The translations under genes were made by a program, and so were the position numbers. A stretch of DNA of 64,000 nt. Source: an uncultured bacterium (GTDB lineage: Bacteria > Pseudomonadota > Alphaproteobacteria > Sphingomonadales > Sphingomonadaceae). The DNA lies in assembly GCA_942636505.2 (NCBI GenBank), contig CALOGB020000056.1, forward strand, positions 248,001 through 312,000, given 5' to 3'. The notes beneath the pieces were generated by a model, which ran no database searches, was not told the origin of the DNA, and saw only the letters and a program-made list of their open reading frames with translations. Shown here piece by piece: positions 16,022 through 23,601 of this stretch; the first letter of the stretch is position 1; the number at the start of each line of letters is the position of its first letter.

Positions 16022-16465
16022 CGGAATTCTCCTTTTCGCACTCGTGCGTACGACGGGTAAGATACGTTGCGCGAGCGACGCCGGGATCGGCGGCTCACGG
16101 AAAGCAGCGATCAGCGCCTTCAGGCCGGGCTCATTGACAGCCTCCGCCGCGCGATCAAGCGTAAACCAGCGGGTGTCGCGTTGATGACGCTCTGGCCAGT
16201 CGTCGACCTGCTCTACGAACGCGAGCGGAAACACGGTGACGATCATGTCGCGGTAGCGGCCGGTGCGGCGGCGTTTGCGGTAGGCGAATTGTCCCACAGG
16301 CGAGGGGCAGGGGATGCCGCGGATGCCGGCTTCTTCGTACGCCTCCTGCGCGGCGGCCTCGTGGCTGGCGAGCCCGACGATCGGATTGCCCTTGGGGATT
16401 ACCCAGCGGCCGGTATCGCGCGAGGTGATCAGCATCACGCGCGCATGCCCGACTTCGTCGATCAC
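15374..16465 (-). CDS. NUDIX hydrolase continuous in frame with a PhoU-like DUF47 domain
   Basis: One uninterrupted 363-residue frame. Residues 1-148 are a NUDIX domain (ITSRDTGRWVIPKGNP, then the Nudix box running G-N-P ... E-A-Y-E-E-A-G-I, with Leu and Gln in place of the consensus Glu and Arg, as in the DIPP-like PKGNP subgroup that handles nucleoside or inositol polyphosphates). Residues 149-363 are a full DUF47/PhoU-like helical protein beginning MLGWFQSLMPKQGRFFELFD, normally a stand-alone gene. No stop codon separates them. The only in-frame start is GTG 16465, with no clear ribosome site, although family-like sequence continues upstream for about ten codons. The product could be a fusion, two proteins, or both. 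Confidence 0.75.
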   Translation of the reverse strand: MIDEVGHARVMLITSRDTGRWVIPKGNPIVGLASHEAAAQEAYEEAGIRGIPCPSPVGQFAYRKRRRTGRYRDMIVTVFPLAFVEQVDDWPERHQRDTRWFTLDRAAEAVNEPGLKALIAAFREPPIPASLAQRILPVVRTSAKRRIPMLGWFQSLMPKQGRFFELFDAHAATLVAGADALARLLHGEGSIEGQIAEIVKREHEADDITREVLQDVRRVFVTPFDRSAITDLIGVMDDAIDQMNGTANAIALYEVTEFSPQMRDMAGIIVEAARITAEAIPLLRSLGTNAGRLHDLTARLIQIEGHADDIHDTGLRALFQASKISADPMTFIINREIYSSLEKIVDRFEDVANEIQGLVIDHA

Positions 16466-16687
16466 ATAGGGAAGTGCGCCGATCTGCTCGATGGTTCGGG
16501 TCCTCGCACCCGCAGAATCGCGGGGAAAGTCGGGAGCTTATACCCGGTTTTTACGCAAGGATAGCGGTGCAGTGGAGAGTTTTCGGACCGTCGCCGCGGG
16601 TCCATTTCTGTCCCATTGCCGGACGCCGCTACCTTAACCACCTTTGTCACTGGTCGAATTGGTAAACGCGACGTTAACGTTTGCATC

Positions 16688-16852
16688 ATGACCAGACGCC
16701 TAGTCCTCACCAACGAAGCCGCCCGCCATCCGCTGCGCCGTTCGCTGCCGCCGCCTGTCACCGCGAGCGCCAAGAACGACGATCAGGACGTGAAGCTGTT
16801 CCTGCTCAGCTTCGCCGCGTTCTTCACGTGCTTCTACAGCTTCATTTTTTGA
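16688..16852 (+). CDS. Small single-pass membrane protein, 54 residues
   Basis: MTRRLVLTNEAARHPLRRSL, a basic cytosolic segment, is followed by an acidic DDQDVKLF and a Phe-rich membrane helix (LLSFAAFFTCFYSFIF) at the very C-terminus. This layout recalls short tail-anchored proteins I associate with sphingomonads, but that is memory rather than a search. The region between the NUDIX start and this gene (16466-16687) shows nothing else clear. Function unknown. Confidence 0.6.
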   Translation: MTRRLVLTNEAARHPLRRSLPPPVTASAKNDDQDVKLFLLSFAAFFTCFYSFIF

Positions 16853-16871
16853 AGCATTCCCGCACCTTTTT

Positions 16872-16942
16872 CCGTTCGTGCTGAGCGCAGTCGAAGCACC
16901 TGCGTTTGGGACTCACCCTTCGACTTCGCTCAGGGCGAACGG
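16872..16942. repeat. Paired inverted repeat, family E
   Basis: CCGTTCGTGCTGAGCGCAG then TCGAAG (16872-16896) faces CTTCGACTTCGCTCAGGGCGAACGG (16918-16942). This is the common TTCG-CTGAG-TCGAAG type of intergenic repeat of sphingomonad genomes (recollection). It sits past the stop of the adjacent MFS gene. Confidence 0.75.
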
Positions 16943-16956
16943 AATTGGGTTTGAGG

Positions 16957-18282
16957 CTACTCTCTCAATGTCGGCAGACACCCGATCGCGTCGTCGTCGC
17001 AGGCCCGGTGCAGCTTCTGCGCGAGCCACGCCGACACGAGGCACATCGCCGCCACGAGGAACAGCATGTCCTCGGGCGTCACGCCCATCGCGGTGATGCC
17101 GATGACGAGGATCGAGCCGATCGTCATCGCGCCCGAGTTCACCACGTTGTTCGCCGCCACGGTCCGCGCGGTCTGATCCTTCTCGACGGTCGTCGTCAGG
17201 AACGCATAGAGCGGTACGACGAACATCCCGCCGGTGATCGCGATCGCCAGCAGCGTCGCGAGCACGGGGATCGCGCCCGGCTGATGAATGAAGCCGGCCC
17301 AGTCGTAATAATGTCCCGGAGCCGCGGGCGTCCAGTTGCGTGCCAGGAACGAGAACAGCACGACGAAGCCGCCCATCGCGATCACCGACGCGGGCGAGAA
17401 CTTCGCGGAAATGCGCCCCCGCAGCATCGAGTTGATCACCACCGAGCCGATCGCGACCCCGACCGAGAACACCGCGATCACGAAGCTCGCGACTCGCTCG
17501 TCGGCGGTCAGCACGTTCTTTACGAGTGGCGGGAAGACGATGATCAGCACTGCGCCGATCGTCCAGAAGAAGCTGATCGCGACGATTGCCAGGAACAGGC
17601 GGGGGATATGCAGCGTCGCGCTGATCAGGCGCCACGAGGCAGTGAACGGATTGTAGTCGAGCTTCAGCGGCGGGCCTTCGCGCGGTGCGGGGGGCACTTG
17701 CCGGCCAGAGAACCAGCCGATCACGGCGACAATCAACACGCTGGCAGCCGCACCCTCGATCGGGATCCAGCCTGCCGTCACCGTGCCCAACAGGATCGCG
17801 AGATACGTCCCGGCCTCGACCAGCCCCGTGCCACCGAGCACGTCGCACGGTTTCAAATGCTGCGGCAGGATCGCGTATTTGATCGGCCCGAAGAACGTCG
17901 AGTGCACGCCGAGGCACAGCACCGCGCCGAGCATCAGCCCGATCCCCAGCGACGGATGCCCTGCGCGTGCGACCATTAGGCCGGTCGCGCCGAGCAGCAT
18001 GATGCCGATCTCGACCGTCTTCACGATCCGAATGATCCGCGCCTTGTCTTCGCTGTCCGCCAATTGCCCGGCGAGCGCGGACAGCAGGAAGAACGGCAGG
18101 ATGCCGAGTCCCGTCGCCAGCGCGTTGAAGTTCGCCTCCATCTTCGGATCGTTGAAGACGGCATAGGTCGCGAACAGGACCATAGAGGTCTTGAACAGGT
18201 TATCGTTGAACGCGCCGAGAAACTGCGTGGTGAACAGGGGCAGGAAGCGACGTTGCTTCAGCAACCCGAGGGCATTGAGCAT
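16957..18282 (-). CDS. MFS transporter, LplT-like (lysophospholipid importer type)
   Basis: A 441-residue inner-membrane carrier with about twelve hydrophobic segments. The opening LKQRRFLPLFTTQFLGAFNDNLFKTSMVLF is the hallmark of the LplT group, which flips lysophospholipids inward for reacylation. GTGLVEAGTYLAILLGTVTAG is also typical. No Aas acyltransferase gene is adjacent, unlike in enterobacteria, so the substrate is inferred from family only. It is divergent from pgsA, another phospholipid gene, across a 114-base gap that probably holds both promoters. Confidence 0.85.
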   Translation of the reverse strand: MLNALGLLKQRRFLPLFTTQFLGAFNDNLFKTSMVLFATYAVFNDPKMEANFNALATGLGILPFFLLSALAGQLADSEDKARIIRIVKTVEIGIMLLGATGLMVARAGHPSLGIGLMLGAVLCLGVHSTFFGPIKYAILPQHLKPCDVLGGTGLVEAGTYLAILLGTVTAGWIPIEGAAASVLIVAVIGWFSGRQVPPAPREGPPLKLDYNPFTASWRLISATLHIPRLFLAIVAISFFWTIGAVLIIVFPPLVKNVLTADERVASFVIAVFSVGVAIGSVVINSMLRGRISAKFSPASVIAMGGFVVLFSFLARNWTPAAPGHYYDWAGFIHQPGAIPVLATLLAIAITGGMFVVPLYAFLTTTVEKDQTARTVAANNVVNSGAMTIGSILVIGITAMGVTPEDMLFLVAAMCLVSAWLAQKLHRACDDDAIGCLPTLRE

Positions 18283-18396
18283 GACGGGAAATAGCCCTGA
18301 TCGTTGCGGTAATGTGTCGAACCCTTAGCCGAGCGTCATCCGCACGCCAACGTTAAACCGGTTTCGCCCCGCGACCGACCGGTATAGGGGTGGTGG

Positions 18397-18948
18397 GTGC
18401 TGAGCTTGCCTAACCTCCTGACATTGTCGCGGATCGTCGCGGTACCCCTGCTGGTCTGGTTCCTGTGGTGGCCCGACTGGGAGGCGGGGTACGGCATCGC
18501 CTTCGTGCTGTACTGCCTGATGGGCATCACCGATTATTTCGACGGCTACCTCGCGCGGTCGAGCGGCGCGGTGTCGCGGCTGGGGATCTTCCTCGATCCG
18601 ATCGCGGACAAGATCATGGTCGCCGCGGTGATCCTGATCCTGGTCGGCACGCGCGATATTGCCGGCATCCATGTCATCGCCGCGCTGGTCATCCTGCTAC
18701 GCGAGATCGCGGTGTCGGGCCTGCGCGAGTTCCTGGCGCAGGTGCAGGTGTCCGTGCCCGTGTCGCAGCTCGCCAAGTGGAAGACGACGTTGCAGCTCGT
18801 GTCGCTCGGCGGGATCATCCTTGGCGGTTCGGTGCCCGAAATGGTCTGGGTGCATAATGTCGGCGTCGTCGCGCTATGGGGCGCAGCTGTCCTTACGTTG
18901 CTGACCGGGTGGGATTATCTCCGCGTCGGCCTGAAGCACATGGACTGA
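18397..18948 (+). CDS. pgsA: CDP-diacylglycerol-glycerol-3-phosphate 3-phosphatidyltransferase
   Basis: Membrane enzyme making phosphatidylglycerol phosphate, the committed step to phosphatidylglycerol and cardiolipin. Its 183 residues fit the family. The CDP-alcohol phosphotransferase motif D-G-x2-A-R-x8-G-x3-D-x3-D appears as DGYLARSSGAVSRLGIFLDP followed by IADK near residues 50-72. It starts with GTG 18397 (MLSLPNLLTLSRIVAVPLL, the usual family N-terminus). The stop is two bases before moaD, so pgsA, moaD and moaE form one operon. Confidence 0.95.
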   Translation: MLSLPNLLTLSRIVAVPLLVWFLWWPDWEAGYGIAFVLYCLMGITDYFDGYLARSSGAVSRLGIFLDPIADKIMVAAVILILVGTRDIAGIHVIAALVILLREIAVSGLREFLAQVQVSVPVSQLAKWKTTLQLVSLGGIILGGSVPEMVWVHNVGVVALWGAAVLTLLTGWDYLRVGLKHMD

Positions 18949-18950
18949 AA

Positions 18951-19208
18951 ATGACGGTACGAATGGTGTATTTCGCCTGGGTGCGCGAGCGTATCGGCAC
19001 CGGCGAGGAGTCGGTCGAACCGCCGGCGACCGTCGTGACGGTGGCGGATCTGGTCGACTGGCTGGCGGAAACGAGTTCCGGGCACGCCGAAGCGTTCGAG
19101 AACCGTTCGCGGTTACGTGCTGCGGTCGATCAGGATTTCGTGCCGCTCGATACGCCGATCGGTCGCGCGCAGGAGATCGCTATCTTCCCACCGGTGACCG
19201 GCGGATGA
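18951..19208 (+). CDS. moaD: Molybdopterin synthase small subunit MoaD
   Basis: Ubiquitin-like sulfur carrier of 85 residues ending in the required Gly-Gly (IAIFPPVTGG), which is thiocarboxylated and then delivers sulfur to precursor Z within molybdopterin synthase. The N-terminal strand MTVRMVYFAWVRERIG is typical. The ATG at 18951 follows pgsA by two bases, and its stop overlaps the moaE start in ATGA. The molybdenum enzyme encoded at 60.2-64 kb would use this cofactor. Confidence 0.95.
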   Translation: MTVRMVYFAWVRERIGTGEESVEPPATVVTVADLVDWLAETSSGHAEAFENRSRLRAAVDQDFVPLDTPIGRAQEIAIFPPVTGG

Positions 19209-19654
19209 TCCACATCTCGGTCCAGCAATCGCCGATCGATATCGCCGCCGAGATGACGCGCGCGGAAGCGGCAGGGGCGGGCGCGGTGGCGACCTTCACC
19301 GGCCTTGTACGTGCGGATGACGGCGTCGGCACGCTCGAACTCGAACATTATCCCGGCGCGACCGAGGCCGCATTGCTCAAGGTTGCCGAGGGCGCGATCG
19401 AGCGCTGGTCGCTAAGTGCCGCGATCATCGTGCACCGCGTCGGACCGATGCATCCGGGCGAGCGGATCGTGTTCGTCGCGGCGACCGCGGCACATCGCGG
19501 CGCCGCGCTGGACGCCTGCGCGTATCTGATCGATCGTCTGAAGACCGACGCTCCGTTCTGGAAGCGCGAAACGCGTGGTGTCGAGAGTAGCTGGGTCGAA
19601 GCGCGTGATCACGATCACGCCGCTGCTGCGCGCTGGGATACGCCGAGCACTTAG
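19205..19654 (+). CDS. moaE: Molybdopterin synthase large subunit MoaE
   Basis: A 149-residue catalytic subunit of molybdopterin synthase, partner of MoaD. Family features are GAVATFTGLVRADDG, LELEHYPGATEAAL, the IVHRVGPMHPGERIVFVAATAAHRGAALDAC stretch, and the catalytic lysines around DRLKTDAPFWKRE. It overlaps moaD by four bases (ATGA), so the pair is translationally coupled. A hairpin lies beyond it at 19695-19726. Confidence 0.96.
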   Translation: MIHISVQQSPIDIAAEMTRAEAAGAGAVATFTGLVRADDGVGTLELEHYPGATEAALLKVAEGAIERWSLSAAIIVHRVGPMHPGERIVFVAATAAHRGAALDACAYLIDRLKTDAPFWKRETRGVESSWVEARDHDHAAAARWDTPST

Positions 19655-19691
19655 CCGAGCCTCTGCTCCCTCGCCTTCACGAGGAAACAAG

Positions 19692-19727
19692 AAACGGGCC
19701 GCAACCTCCTTAGAAATCGCGGCCCGC
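19692..19727 (-). terminator. Terminator between convergent moaE and fasciclin genes
   Basis: Stem CGGGCCGC (19695-19702) pairs with GCGGCCCG (19719-19726). Read on the minus strand, the hairpin is followed by a T-rich stretch, which fits a Rho-independent end for the fasciclin gene. Confidence 0.6.
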
Positions 19728-19734
19728 AATCATG

Positions 19735-20379
19735 TTAGCCGAGCTTCGGGACGCTCATGCCGTTGGTGAGATGAACGACCCCGTTCGTCTCCTTGATATC
19801 TGCCGTATCGACGTACGACTTGATCCCGGCGGTATCGGTCAGTTCGATGTTACCATTGGGCCCGAGCGACGCGATCAGCGGCTGCCCCGCCAGCGTCGTC
19901 AGCGTGGCCTTGCCACCGCCAGCGGTAATCTGCGCCTTCAACTGGTCTGCGGTCAGCGCACCGGCAACGACGTGATACTTGATGATCGTCGCCAGCGTCG
20001 GCGCGGACTCCGGCTTCAGCAGCGTGTCGAGCGCACCGGCTGGCAGGCGCGTGAAGGCCTCGTCGCTCGGCGCGAACAGCGTATAGGGACCGGGGCCTGC
20101 GAGCGTCGTCTGCAACTTCGCGGCGGTCACCAGCTTGGCCAGTGTCGCGCGGTTCGGCAGCGTCGGCAGCGCGGCGGCGATCGTCGTAGTCGCAGCGGCG
20201 GCTGGCATCGTGGTGGCGGCAGCGGCGGGCGCGGCTGGTACGGCGGTCGTGCCTGGCGTCGCAGCCGTAGTCGGGGCGGCGGGCCGCTGCGTGGCTGGTG
20301 CGGTCGTTTGTGCAGTCGCGCCGGTGGCGAGGAGCAGGCTCGATGCGGCTGCGATCATAAGGTTGGTCTTGACAGTCAT
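19735..20379 (-). CDS. Secreted fasciclin (FAS1) domain protein
   Basis: A 214-residue exported protein. A Sec signal (NLMIAAASSLLLATGATA) is followed by a long Ala/Thr/Pro-rich linker to about residue 75, then one FAS1 domain with both conserved blocks (GPGPYTLFAPSDEAFTRLP and TLATIIKYHVVAG, ending ETNGVVHLTNGMSVPKL). FAS1 domains act in adhesion or cell-surface binding; the linker may span peptidoglycan or be glycosylated. I chose ATG 20379 because it begins the signal peptide and follows CTGGAG. A second FAS1 gene precedes it on the same strand, probably by duplication. Confidence 0.9.
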   Translation of the reverse strand: MTVKTNLMIAAASSLLLATGATAQTTAPATQRPAAPTTAATPGTTAVPAAPAAAATTMPAAAATTTIAAALPTLPNRATLAKLVTAAKLQTTLAGPGPYTLFAPSDEAFTRLPAGALDTLLKPESAPTLATIIKYHVVAGALTADQLKAQITAGGGKATLTTLAGQPLIASLGPNGNIELTDTAGIKSYVDTADIKETNGVVHLTNGMSVPKLG

Positions 20380-20514
20380 CTGCAACTCCAGAGATTGTTG
20401 ATGGGACTTGTGAAACTCGAACGGATAAAATTGGGTATCGTGTAAGTCATGCTCAAGCATGCTGCGGACAGGACGTAGCATCGGCGCGATGAACTGAGGA
20501 TGACTTCACGCGCA

Positions 20515-21150
20515 TCAGCTCAGTTTTGGCACGATCACGCCGTTGACAACGTGCACGACGCCGTTCGACTGCCGGACATCTGCGGTCTCGACGTAACTCT
20601 TGTTACCGTTGACGTCGGTCAAGGCGATCACTGCGCCGACCAGCGTCGCCGTGATTGGATCGCCCTCGACCGTGGTCAGGGTCGCCGTACCGCCCCCGGC
20701 GGTGATACGCTGGCGCAAGTCTTCTGCGGTGATGACGCCCGGCACGACGTGATACGTCAGTACCTTGGTGAGCGATGCCTTGTTCTCGGGCTTCAACAGC
20801 GTGTCGACCATGCCGGGCGCAAGCCGTCCAAAGGCATCGTTGGTCGGTGCGAACACGGTGAACGGGCCGGGGCCCGAGAGCGTACCGACCAGATCGGCGG
20901 CCTTCACCGCGGCGACCAGCGTCGACAGGTTCGGTGCAGCCGACGCGTTGTCGACGATCGTCCGGGTCGCCATCATCGGCACGCCGCCGACGGTCGGGTT
21001 GGCGACGGCCGGCGGCCCGTTCGGTACGGCAAGCGCGGGATTGGCAGGTGTGGTCGACGCACTGGCCACGTCGTCCTTAGATTTGCCACTGCACGCAGCG
21101 AGCGCCAGAGCACTCGTCATTAACAGTAGCGGAAGCGTCTTCGACATCAT
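20515..21150 (-). CDS. Fasciclin (FAS1) domain lipoprotein
   Basis: A 211-residue paralogue of the gene at 19735. It has a lipoprotein signal (MMSKTLPLLLMTSALALAAC, lipidated Cys20), a short polar spacer, and one FAS1 domain (LSGPGPFTVFAPTNDAFGRLAPGMVDTL, LTKVLTYHVVPGVI, then QSNGVVHVVNGVIVPKL). So the two tandem copies differ in anchoring: this one is lipidated, the other secreted or periplasmic. The gap between them (136 bases) holds no clear gene. Confidence 0.9.
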   Translation of the reverse strand: MMSKTLPLLLMTSALALAACSGKSKDDVASASTTPANPALAVPNGPPAVANPTVGGVPMMATRTIVDNASAAPNLSTLVAAVKAADLVGTLSGPGPFTVFAPTNDAFGRLAPGMVDTLLKPENKASLTKVLTYHVVPGVITAEDLRQRITAGGGTATLTTVEGDPITATLVGAVIALTDVNGNKSYVETADVRQSNGVVHVVNGVIVPKLS

Positions 21151-21235
21151 CGGGTCTCCAGCGGGAAGTGGGAATCATACGATCGAACGCCGAGATGGTT
21201 GCGCATCCGTGCCAATCGCGCGCAAGCGGAGACGG

Positions 21236-22138
21236 TTACTGAACGTCAGCCAGCGCCTTTGCCATCAACCGAAAGTCCTTCTCCCGCGGACTTGCCCGAC
21301 GCCAGACCAGGGCGATCTTGCGTACGGCATTGATCTCGTCGAGCGGACGCGCGGTTATGCTGGTATTGTCGAGGATGCCCGCCTTGATAGCCATTTCAGG
21401 CAGCATCGTGATGCCGAGGCCGTTATCGACCATCTGCACGATCGTATGCAGCGACGTGCCCAGCATGGTCGCCTCCGCGCGAAGTTCGGGCCGGTTGCAC
21501 GCGCCGAGCGCATGATCCTTCAAACAATGCCCGTCCTCGAGCAGGAGCAACCGCGTCTCGTCGATCGCCGACGCCGGAATTGCGGGCAGCGCGGTCGGTT
21601 GCTCGCCCGACGGATAGGCAACGAACAACCGGTCCTCGAACAACGTCTCCGACGTCACCTCGCCGCAGGCATAAGGGAGCGCAAGCAGCACGCAGTCGGT
21701 CCGGCCATTGTGCAAACCCTCGCACGCCGGACCACTAGGCTCCTCTCGCAGGAACAGCTTCAGGTCCGGATAGTCCTTCCGCAACCGCGGCAGGATGCGG
21801 GGCAGCATGAACGGCGCGATCGTCGGGATGACGCTCATCCGCATGTCGCCCGACAAGGGCTGGCCGGCGGCACGCGCCATGTCGCCCAGTTCCTCCGCCT
21901 CGCGCAGCACGCGCCGCGCCTTGTCGGCGATCCCGTCGCCCAGCGGCGTGAACCGCACGACTCGCCGGGTGCGCTCGACCAGCACCACGCCGATCAGCGT
22001 TTCGAGCTCTCGCAGGCCCGCGGACAGCGTCGATTGCGTCACGAAACACGCCTCCGCGGCGCGTCCGAAATGGCCGTGGTCCTTCAGCGCAACCAGATAT
22101 TGCAACTGTTTCAACGTGGGTAGGTAGGTCGCAGCCAT
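21236..22138 (-). CDS. oxyR: LysR-family peroxide sensor OxyR
   Basis: A 300-residue LysR-type regulator with an N-terminal winged helix (LKQLQYLVALKDHGHFGRAAEACFVTQSTLSAGLRELE). The redox pair is intact: Cys205 and Cys214 in EDGHCLKDHALGAC match Cys199 and Cys208 of E. coli OxyR, which form a disulfide on peroxide. It is divergent from ahpC, its expected target, over a 148-base gap that contains a palindrome at 22154-22166. LysR regulators commonly repress themselves and activate the divergent gene. Confidence 0.95.
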   Translation of the reverse strand: MAATYLPTLKQLQYLVALKDHGHFGRAAEACFVTQSTLSAGLRELETLIGVVLVERTRRVVRFTPLGDGIADKARRVLREAEELGDMARAAGQPLSGDMRMSVIPTIAPFMLPRILPRLRKDYPDLKLFLREEPSGPACEGLHNGRTDCVLLALPYACGEVTSETLFEDRLFVAYPSGEQPTALPAIPASAIDETRLLLLEDGHCLKDHALGACNRPELRAEATMLGTSLHTIVQMVDNGLGITMLPEMAIKAGILDNTSITARPLDEINAVRKIALVWRRASPREKDFRLMAKALADVQ

Positions 22139-22153
22139 TAATCGCCTCTATCG

Positions 22154-22166
22154 ATCATCAGATGAT
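22154..22166. promoter_or_regulatory. Candidate OxyR operator in oxyR-ahpC gap
   Basis: ATCATC-A-GATGAT is a perfect 13-base palindrome inside a wider CTAT...ATAG frame, 16 bases upstream of the oxyR start. Position and symmetry fit LysR autoregulation; the match to the OxyR consensus is partial. Confidence 0.4.
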
Positions 22167-22286
22167 AAATAGAGCGTTGGATCGATTACACCAGCCCCCA
22201 TATACCGCATTGCACAACGACCGAGCGGGACAACCGCCGCGCTTGAGGATGCCTGGAGCCAAGTTTATTTCCAGGAGGCTTCCATC

Positions 22287-22832
22287 ATGTTGACCATCGG
22301 CGACCAGTTCCCCTCGATGACCATTCCCGTCCAGCAGGGCACCGCAGCGCTGCCCGCCGGCGAGACGCTCGACCTGACGACGGCATATCCCGGCAAGTGG
22401 AAGGTGCTCTTCTACTGGCCGAAGGACTTCACGTTCGTGTGCCCGACCGAGATCGTCGGCTACAGCGACATCCGCGGCGATTTCGAGGACCGCGACGCCG
22501 TCCTGATCGGCGCGTCGACCGACACCGCGCACGTCCACCTCGCCTGGCGTAAGTCGGACGCGGATCTTGCCGCCGCGGACTTCCCGTGGCTGGCGGATAA
22601 CGGCGCGAAGCTCGCCGACGCGCTCGGCATCGTCGACAAGAACGAGCATGTCGCGTTCCGTGCGACCTTCATCATCGATCCGGACAACGTCATCCAGGCG
22701 GTCCAGGTCAACGGCCTGAACGTCGGCCGCAACCCCGCCGAGACGCTCCGCGTGCTCGACGCGCTGCAGACCGACGAGCTCTGCCCGTGCAACTGGAACA
22801 AGGGCGACGACGTCCTCCAGCTCGCGGCGTAA
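22287..22832 (+). CDS. ahpC: Alkyl hydroperoxide reductase AhpC (AhpD-dependent type)
   Basis: A 181-residue peroxiredoxin that reduces peroxides. The peroxidatic Cys52 lies in DFTFVCPTEIVGYS, and the C-terminal resolving region has two cysteines, Cys166 and Cys168, in ELCPCNWNKGD. That double-Cys tail is the type known from Mycobacterium, where AhpD rather than AhpF recycles AhpC, and an ahpD gene follows directly. A ribosome site CCAGGAGG precedes the start. Expression is probably activated by the divergent OxyR. Confidence 0.96.
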   Translation: MLTIGDQFPSMTIPVQQGTAALPAGETLDLTTAYPGKWKVLFYWPKDFTFVCPTEIVGYSDIRGDFEDRDAVLIGASTDTAHVHLAWRKSDADLAAADFPWLADNGAKLADALGIVDKNEHVAFRATFIIDPDNVIQAVQVNGLNVGRNPAETLRVLDALQTDELCPCNWNKGDDVLQLAA

Positions 22833-22842
22833 GTAATCTTCT

Positions 22843-22959
22843 TTCCCCTTCCCGCTTGCGGGAGGGGGCAGGGGGTGGGCCCGCGCGCTCCCCGAACGCA
22901 TCCGTTCCTGGTGAGCGCGGGCCCACCCCTCAATCCCCTCCCGCAAGCGGGAAGGGAGG
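22843..22959. repeat. Paired inverted repeat, family C, between ahpC and ahpD
   Basis: CCCCTTCCCGCTTGCGGGAGGGG then GGTGGGCCCGCGC on the left, with GCGCGGGCCCACC and CCCCTCCCGCAAGCGGGAAGGG on the right. Together they could fold into one long hairpin in the ahpCD message. The same family is at 23495-23595. Confidence 0.8.
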
Positions 22960-22968
22960 AAGAAGTCT

Positions 22969-23487
22969 ATGTCGCTCAAGGAATTCGCGGGGCAACTGCC
23001 CGACTACGCCAAGGACATTCGCCTCAACGTGGGCTCGCTGCTGAACGAGACACATCTCACCGACCAGCGCAAATACGGCCTGTTGCTGACCTGCGCACAC
23101 GGCTCTGGCTACAAGCCGCTGGTCGAAGCCGCCGAAGCCGAATGCGTGCCGAAGCTCTCGCCCGAGGCGGCCAATGCGGCGCGTGCGGCGGCAGCGGTGA
23201 TGGCGATGAACAACGTCTATTACCGGTTCACGCATCTCGCCGGGAATCAGGAATACCGCAACATGCCGGCCAAGCTGCGGATGAACGTGATCGGCCAGCC
23301 CGGCATCGACAAGGTCGATTTCGAGCTGTTCAGCCTTGCCGTGTCGGCGATGAACGGCTGCGGCATGTGCATCGACAGCCACGAGCAGATTCTGAAGAAG
23401 GCCGGCGTTACCGCAGAAGCGATCCAGACGTCGGTCCGGATCGCCGCGGTGATGGCCGCGGTCGCGACGGTCCACGCCACGCTGTGA
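22969..23487 (+). CDS. ahpD: Alkylhydroperoxidase AhpD
   Basis: A 172-residue carboxymuconolactone-decarboxylase-fold protein that reduces AhpC. Active-site cysteines Cys131 and Cys134 lie in NGCGMCIDSHE, with Glu119 and His138 in place. In Mycobacterium tuberculosis AhpD the motif is C-S-H-C; here the inner histidine position is Met, so the proton relay must differ. SLKEFAGQLPDYAKDIRLN is the usual N-terminus. It follows ahpC across a paired repeat, in the same direction, and is probably co-transcribed. Confidence 0.93.
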   Translation: MSLKEFAGQLPDYAKDIRLNVGSLLNETHLTDQRKYGLLLTCAHGSGYKPLVEAAEAECVPKLSPEAANAARAAAAVMAMNNVYYRFTHLAGNQEYRNMPAKLRMNVIGQPGIDKVDFELFSLAVSAMNGCGMCIDSHEQILKKAGVTAEAIQTSVRIAAVMAAVATVHATL

Positions 23488-23494
23488 CTTCTGT

Positions 23495-23595
23495 TCCCCT
23501 CCCGCTTGCGGGAGGGGTTAGGGGAGGGGCTTGTCTCAATCGCGACGCGGTGTTTGGCATGCCCTCCCCCGACCCCTCCCGCAAGCGGGAGGGGA
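23495..23595. repeat. Paired inverted repeat, family C, copy 2
   Basis: CCCCTCCCGCTTGCGGGAGGGG on the left and CCCCTCCCGCAAGCGGGAGGGG on the right, around a spacer of about 50 bases. It separates the convergent ahpD and TauE-type genes and may end transcription of both. Confidence 0.8.
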
Positions 23596-23601
23596 GTTCG
23601 G

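Noticed and set aside
18374..18383. ACCGACCGGT before pgsA as another TetR operator
   Set aside because: Lacks the flanking T on the left, lies almost at the start codon, and a ten-base match is expected by chance in a window of this size and GC content.
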